Positions 58,180 to 64,000 of a DNA stretch of 64,000 nt are shown in pieces. The notes under the pieces were generated by a model. That model was given only the letters and a program-made list of their open reading frames with translations. It did no database searches and was not told the DNA's origin. The stretch is taken from NCBI GenBank assembly GCA_027382625.1, contig JAJKFJ010020960.1:1-64000 (forward strand), written 5' to 3'. Position 1 is the stretch's first letter, and each line of letters opens with the position of its first letter. The position numbers and the translations under genes were made by a program. This DNA is from Tetmemena sp. SeJ-2015. Its lineage: Eukaryota; Ciliophora; Spirotrichea; Sporadotrichida; Oxytrichidae.

Positions 58180-59680
58180 CACTTTATTATATTTAATAAG
58201 CATGAAGAGACTTCTTAGACTTTTTAATAAAAAAATTTCAATAAAATTTATTTACATCTAAATATTGTAAAGTTATTAAAAAATTCTCCAAACTTTACTT
58301 TATTCATTCCAAACTCTATATCTCATAAAAAATATATTTTTTTTAAAAATTGAGATTCTGGTATTAGGCTTTTCGTAGCAAGATAGCTTTTAAATATTTG
58401 TATATTCTAATAGAAATTGTTTAGCATCATAAAATTATCTTCTTCAGCATTTAAAAATTAATTTAAACTTTAATATAAATTCTAATTGGTTTGGAGTTTG
58501 AATTTATTGTGTATAATTTTATTAATTTTTGTTAAAATTTGGCTAGGGTGAATTAATTTTAAATTTAAATGCTACATCTAATAGCATTTAAATGACAAGT
58601 TATTATGATGGTTTTAATTAATTGATCTAATAAGTTAAAAATATTAAACTATTTCATAACCTTTTTAATTCTAAACTATAGTATCATAAATTATTATTTT
58701 AGCTAGCTATTTAATGAGTTTTTTTTTTAAATGATATATCAGACTATGTCCCTCTATCTTCAAAACCTTACGCAATTTAAAATGCTTCACCCTTTTCAGA
58801 GTAATAAGCAAACATATTCTTATTACATAAGAAATTCGAACAAGCTCTAATATTCAATTTCGCAGAAAAAATAAGTTCAATAGTTGAGATCAATCTAAAA
58901 AGGAAAGAGGAAGTTAATTAAACTCTTTATTCCGAGTTCCTTTAATTTTAATATTTCATCCATCCGAGAAAGAGTTTAACTTTCTTTTCTTTCTAGCATG
59001 GGTGGATAGATTTATAGTCTTGATTTATTTCTAAAGATCTCTATTTTAAACTTAAACTAAATTATAATTTATCCTTAATTTCTAGAATTTTAGTGGAAAA
59101 CCTCTTTAGATAAGCTTCTGACTTCAATTATTTAGTTGCGACAATTTTGCCTTTAAAATAAAAATATTTCTCAGTATATATTTTAAGAAATCAATTTCAG
59201 AATTCTATCTCATAGTTTCTAATTTAGTAAAATTAAAAAATATCTTTAAAAAATAATGATATTCTATTATATTAAGTTTAATTTTTGAAACTATTTCAGA
59301 ATCTAAATGATAAGATTAGGGAAAATATTTTTTAATTTTTAAATATGTTAATTATATTCATTAAATCTGTTTAAAATCTCTTATTCTTTAAAAATTACTT
59401 TTTAAAAAATGAATTTAAAATTTTAGACTCTTACTTATTTTCCAAATTCATTTTATGAAAAAAAGTTATTAGTATGTCAAAAACTTAAAGAAAAAATATT
59501 AATAGATTATAATTAAATTGCTATTTAATTAACTGTAAAGTATAGCGATTTTTGTAAGATAATTAATCCCTTTATTCCCGGAATTTGTCCAGAAGAGAAG
59601 TGGTTTTTGTTTAAAATAATTGTAAATAATTATTTTAATTTAAATTAATATAGCTACTGTAACCTTTAGCAATATTGTAA
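58180..59680. other. AT-rich region without recognised genes
   Basis: No convincing coding block or repeat. Confidence 0.35.
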
Positions 59681-59689
59681 TAGTGTAGG

Positions 59690-59746
59690 ACGGTGGGCTT
59701 TCACGGTGACGTGGCAAAACTGATCAAGGAGTTACGCCTGTGAATT
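59690..59746 (+). CDS. Very small coding block in AT-rich DNA
   Basis: A ~55-bp island of normal GC content reads RTVGFHGDVAKLIKELRL then TGA. It stands out sharply from flanking AT-rich DNA, as a small MDS would. The gene is unknown and chance is possible. Confidence 0.25.
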
Positions 59747-60059
59747 ACTTTAAATCGATTAAGTATTATATGCCCGTTAGGGGTTCTTAATTCCTAATAA
59801 ATTTAATTAAGTAATAGTGTAGATATAATTGCTAATTAATTAAGCAAATGAGGGAATTGAAGATAAATTATTCATTATCTTTAATTAGTTAAAAATTTGA
59901 TATCAGTATAGCAATAAATAATTACTTCAGGCTTTAGCAAAATTTTATGGCTTCATTTTGAATGAGGAGAAGAAATCTATAAATTTTCTTATAAAAAGAA
60001 TAAACTTTTTGCTTAGATAGGTTTTTTTTTCCTTCTAAGTAATTATAACTACTAGACTT

Positions 60060-62010
60060 ATTAGCTAAAGTAGATTTTTAAAAATTTTAATTTTTTCCTT
60101 TTAAATTTTATAATGAGTTTTTTTAAAAAGGTGAAAAATTTTTTCCTTTTTTTTTTTCCCAAGAAAAAATTCTTTGGAATTTGCTTTAAATTAAGTTCTG
60201 ATACTCAAAAATATTATTAATATCTTATTAAGTTAAAAATATATTGAGAAATAAAATTGGGGAGATTTATAAAATCTAGATTTGTTAAAAGACTCTCTTT
60301 AGGGCAAGCCCTCTTCTTTTTGGAAAAAAAAACCCTCTCAAATTTTTAATTTTTAGGGGAAAATGGAAAATTTTTTCCTTTCTTCGGGTTTGGAAAAAAT
60401 TTCAAATTTGGGCCAAACCAAAATTTAATAAAAAATTTTTAATGGGAAAAAATAAAAAGGCTCCCGGGAATTTTTGGCTATTTTGGGGGTTTTAAAACTA
60501 TCTCAAAATTTCAAAATTTTAAAAAAAATTTAAAAATTTAAGGAATTTTAAATTTTAAATTTATAAAAATTTAAAATTTTTTTTTAAAATTCTCATCACT
60601 AAATTTTGTTTTTGGAGAGATTTTCCTAAAAAAATTTAACTTTCATATACATTTTTTAAATTTAAAATTTTCAAAATATTTTACTTAAAAAAAAAATTAA
60701 GGAAATTTAAATTCTTTTTTAATTTTTTTTAATTTTATATTTTTTTAATAAATTTAATTTTCGGCTAAAAAACTCGGGCCGTAAAAGTAAAAACAAAAAG
60801 ATTTGTGACAGAACCTTATGTTCATTTAGAAAATGAAGAAAGCAATAAAGAATAGAAAAGATGGTTAGTAGTCGATGGAAAAAATTATCAAAAAGGAGTT
60901 TTAGAAGGATTTTAGAAGAAATTTGACTTGAAAAATATTAAATAAAATAATTAAAAATTTAGTTTGTCTCATGTTAAATCTTTGAAATTTATAGAAGATA
61001 TATTTTATTTATCTTACATAAATGTGGAGGATTTCTATATTGTAAATACACAAATGGTAATCGATGAAGTTTAAAGGATTCCATAATTTGATGGTTGAAT
61101 TTCACATATAAATTGTTTTATAAATTAAATCTTGGAGCTTATAATCTTTTCTACATTTTAATTAGCCACTTAACTTTTCTTTATAAAAAAATTTTTTTTT
61201 TTTAATTATTTATTATAATGAAAAAATCCAAAACAAAAATCCAAGGGAAGTTTACAAATTTAAAATTAAATTTAATTTTTTAAAAAAATTGGAAAATTTT
61301 TTTTTAAGAATTAAATTTTGTTTTCAAACAGAAAAATTAAAAAATTTTTATTTATTAAATTTGCCACGGAAATTATTTAAAAAAAAATTCGTTTTTGTTA
61401 AAAAAATTTTAACAAATTTTAAAATTTAAAAGAATGAGAAAGGGGGGTTTTAATTTTTTGACTTAAAAAATTAAAAAAGCCCTTACGGACCCTAGTATAA
61501 TTTTACTGCGGAACTTCCAAAGGGGGCAAATTTCTTTTTTACCCCACAAAAGAAAAGAAAACAAGGGGGAAACCCCTCACCTATTGACAGCCGGGTTATA
61601 TTCTAAATTTAAAAGCAATTGATAAAACTTGTTTTATTTAAATTAAAAAATTTTTTACTTATATTTAAAGGGAAAACTTAAAAATAAGAAAAAAAAATTA
61701 TAAAATCAAATAAAAATTTAAAAAAAAGGAAAAATTTAAGTTTTCCAGGATTTGAAAAATTTAAAAATAAAATAAATTTTTACAAAAAAAAATGTTCCCC
61801 TAAAATATCTTTTAAAAAATAAAAAATTTTTTATTAAAATTTAAAAATTAAAAATTTCCCCAATTTTAAAAAAATTTTTTAAAAAATTTTTTAAATTAAA
61901 CAAAATTTGGGTTTTTATTATTAAAAAAAAAGAATAAAATAGTTTTATTTAAAAATAAGAAAAAATTTAAAAAAATTTTAAGGGAATTTAAAAAAATTTA
62001 AAAAATCCAG
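60060..62010. repeat. Homopolymer-rich A/T island (interrupted by the gene at 60785)
   Basis: 60060-60770 and 61180-62010 consist largely of A and T runs with occasional GGGG or CCCC runs, like 12440-13100 and 20480-21260. Confidence 0.55.
60785..61098 (+). CDS. Unidentified coding block
   Basis: Plus frame open from about 60785 to TGA 61096-61098: KVKTKRFVTEPYVHLENEES, RWLVVDGKNYQKGVLEGFQK, HVKSLKFIEDIFYLSYINVE, DFYIVNTQMVIDEVQRIPQF. About 104 residues; the start is lost in the A/T island. Possibly the C-terminal block of a larger gene. No family recognised. Confidence 0.45.
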
Positions 62011-62789
62011 CCATTAAGAACGAAAAGAATCTTGAACTGTTTCGTGGATGCAAAATAATTTAGAGTTCTTTTAAATATCTATCCATCTTTTATTATTTTA
62101 GCTATTCTCAAAATTACAAATTTAGATTTATCTTAGTTATTTGTGTTTCTAGATCTTTGAAGTTGAAAATAACTGCATGCTAAAATGTTTTTGCACCAAG
62201 TATATTATACCTTGAAATCTCTGTCCCTTTTATTTTTAATCAGATCTTTAATAGGTTGTTTTATTTAAGAGGTCCATGGAGATAAAGGATAATAATCTAT
62301 GAGATCATTATTTTTATAAAAAATGGGAAAGAATAAAACTAAGGATCGATTATTAGACTTTTTAAAATTTCATTTTAAAATTCATAATAAAATTATAAAA
62401 ACATTAGAGCCTTTCTAATTATAATCTTTTAATTCTTTTTAAAGAAGAATTATTTAAGATCATTTAACTCGAAAGGCAAATCTAATTAAGTTGGTTCTTG
62501 AAAAGACTTTAGATAATCATGAAAATAAATTGACATCTTTCTTGAATTTTCTTATGTTAGTAAACCATATTAGACTTCTTGATTCAACTTAAAATACTGC
62601 ATCTACTTTTAAATAATCCATTTATAAATTTAATTTTCATAAATGTCTAAATTACCTTTAAAGATTAATATTTCAAAATAAATAAACTCATTCTCTATTT
62701 TTGGGGTTTTTAATTTTAATCCCTTTAAAATAATCAACTTTTACAATTAAAAGCAATTTATTTATCATTCAAGTTATTGTGAAGATATG

Positions 62790-63050
62790 TTTAAATAATT
62801 GCATTTGATATTTTAAAAAATACAATTTTTTTATCTCTTTGTGTGCTGACAAGGCAATTTCACTCTAATTATGCATAATTTAAATTAGTTTGAGCTTTTC
62901 TTTCATCATGTTGATATAATCTTGAGAGTCATCTCTTTAAAATAATTACTGCTTGAGTTTCTTTAATTAGTCTATTACAGATAAGTTTAAATCGAAGTAA
63001 CTCTACCTTTAGACTCATTCACCCAAGCTACTCAAGTTTCTTATACCAAT
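62790..63050 (-). CDS. Coiled-coil coding block, gene unidentified
   Basis: Minus frame: YFDLNLSVIDQLKKLKQQLF then QRDDSQDYINMMKEKLKLIQ, IMHNQSEIALSAHKE. Heptad-like spacing of Leu, Ile and Met suggests a coiled coil. Both ends run into AT-rich DNA. Confidence 0.4.
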
Positions 63051-63469
63051 TACACCTGTAAGAGCGCTTGCTATAATATTAAAATGAATTCTTAGTTCAC
63101 CTATAGTTAATCTTATATCTATTCTTCCCATATAAATCCTTCTTTATATGTAAAAGCTTAATGGTACGAATGAGAATTAATATTACTAAACGATTCACTA
63201 ATTTATCAAAAGCTTAACAAATAAAAAAAGGTTTACTTTAATGTTACACTTTCCCTAGATTTTCGAAATGTTTTAAAGGGAGGTAAATCCAAATGCATTT
63301 CTTTCTGCTTTCTCTCATTTTATTTAAATCAATTTAATTATAATTGACCCCAACAATATTGTTTACTTTAATTTAAAACACGTAACCTCTGATCAATTAA
63401 TATTATCCTTCCTATATAATTGTTAAATTACTTTTTTATGGAGAAGACAAATATCCAAATGTCCAAATT

Positions 63470-63870
63470 AAAATCGTATTAGAAACATTTATGTCCTTGA
63501 GATACAGCGAAAAGTAAATCCTTGTACATATAATGTAAATCCAGTTACCCTTAAAAATCCTCGCTATGAATATTCCCCTTCATCTCAAGTATTGGCTCGC
63601 CATAATCATTTAGCTTTAATTCAAAAAACTCAAGACTCATGTACAAATTGTATTGAATATCATGATTCAACGCATCAAATATCAAAAAGATACTGTGTTT
63701 ACTCTTACAATAGCAAGATGTTCTTATTCGAGTAACATAAATATCTTTTAAAGTATTTAAACAGGGCTTAGTTCATCTTTACTTTTATACTTTGCATATT
63801 TTTCAACAGAGATTATGTCATCCTCTATAAACCTTCCTCTTTCTCCCGTTAGCTATCTTCTCTCACCTAT
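63470..63870 (-). CDS. Second paralogue family, member 4
   Basis: Minus strand: RRQLTGERGRFIEDDIISVE, KYAKYKSKDELSPV, then after a frame change TLKDIYVTRIRTSCYCKSKH, SIFLIFDALNHDI, EFFELKLNDYGEPILEMKGN, LDLHYMYKDLLFAVSQGHK. It aligns with the gene at 55411-56099 over RG.FIEDD, YCKS.HSI and E.KL..Y.EPI.EMK. The frame change near 63735 probably marks an IES or a slip. Confidence 0.5.
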
Positions 63871-64000
63871 TATAGAATATTGAATTTAAGATAAATTAAC
63901 TTTAATTTTATTATTATGGATACAACTCTGTTCTTCAGTAGCATTTGGAAATCATATGATCTTTCTTGAATTTTTCCAAAGCTATCTTCTTAGTAGGTTC

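Noticed and set aside
1..64000. Genome-wide reassignment of TGA to Trp or another amino acid
   Set aside because: The cleanest genes (F-box gene, MDSs of TauE/SafE, 43031-43624) use TGG for Trp, have no internal TGA over hundreds of codons, and end at TGA. Individual TGAs are better explained by IESs, slips or decay.

Overview
This window reads as germline (micronuclear) DNA of a spirotrich, probably hypotrich, ciliate. Three observations support that. (1) Long convincing reading frames appear only when TAA and TAG are read as glutamine and TGA as stop. (2) Coding blocks are split by short AT-rich spacers bounded by short direct repeats, which is the MDS/IES/pointer arrangement. (3) At least one gene is scrambled and partly inverted. 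Standard-code ORFs are therefore mostly fragments or shadows. The species was not determined.

Layout. 0-4.3 kb: a Gln/Ser/Asn-rich gene in several blocks (+). 4.4-36 kb: four minus-strand paralogues (A-D) of a multi-pass membrane protein, each cut into many blocks. Gene A encloses an unrelated gene (8.98-9.5 kb). Between C and D lie a decayed zinc-finger/protein-kinase gene (24.2-25.4 kb) and a 4.3 kb terminal-inverted-repeat element, which contains a second TIR element, which contains a third. 36.3-37.0 kb: a lipocalin. 37.3-38.6 kb: an F-box-like gene (-). 39-39.6 kb: two blocks of other genes. 39.9-42.9 kb: a TauE/SafE-family gene in seven blocks ordered 5, -7, -6, 1, 2, 3, 4. 43.0-43.6 kb: first member of a second paralogue family, with others near 49.7, 55.4 and 63.6 kb. 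43.6-46.4 kb: transposon remnants including a DDE transposase. 51.1-53.3 kb: a large frameshifted minus-strand gene that is probably element-borne. 56.1-57.1 kb: a palindromic element carrying two opposed tRNA-like segments and one of three copies of a ~319 bp Myb-like MITE. The rest is AT-rich DNA with a few isolated coding blocks.

The best-supported result is the TauE/SafE locus. Four of its six junctions have 7-11 bp pointers that rejoin the blocks in frame, and a fifth has an 8 bp pointer between the two inverted blocks. Together they rebuild an uninterrupted family-typical protein, apart from one single-base frame slip in block 1. Block boundaries elsewhere were estimated by reading frame and paralogue comparison without tools, so they are approximate. 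All family assignments are by eye.
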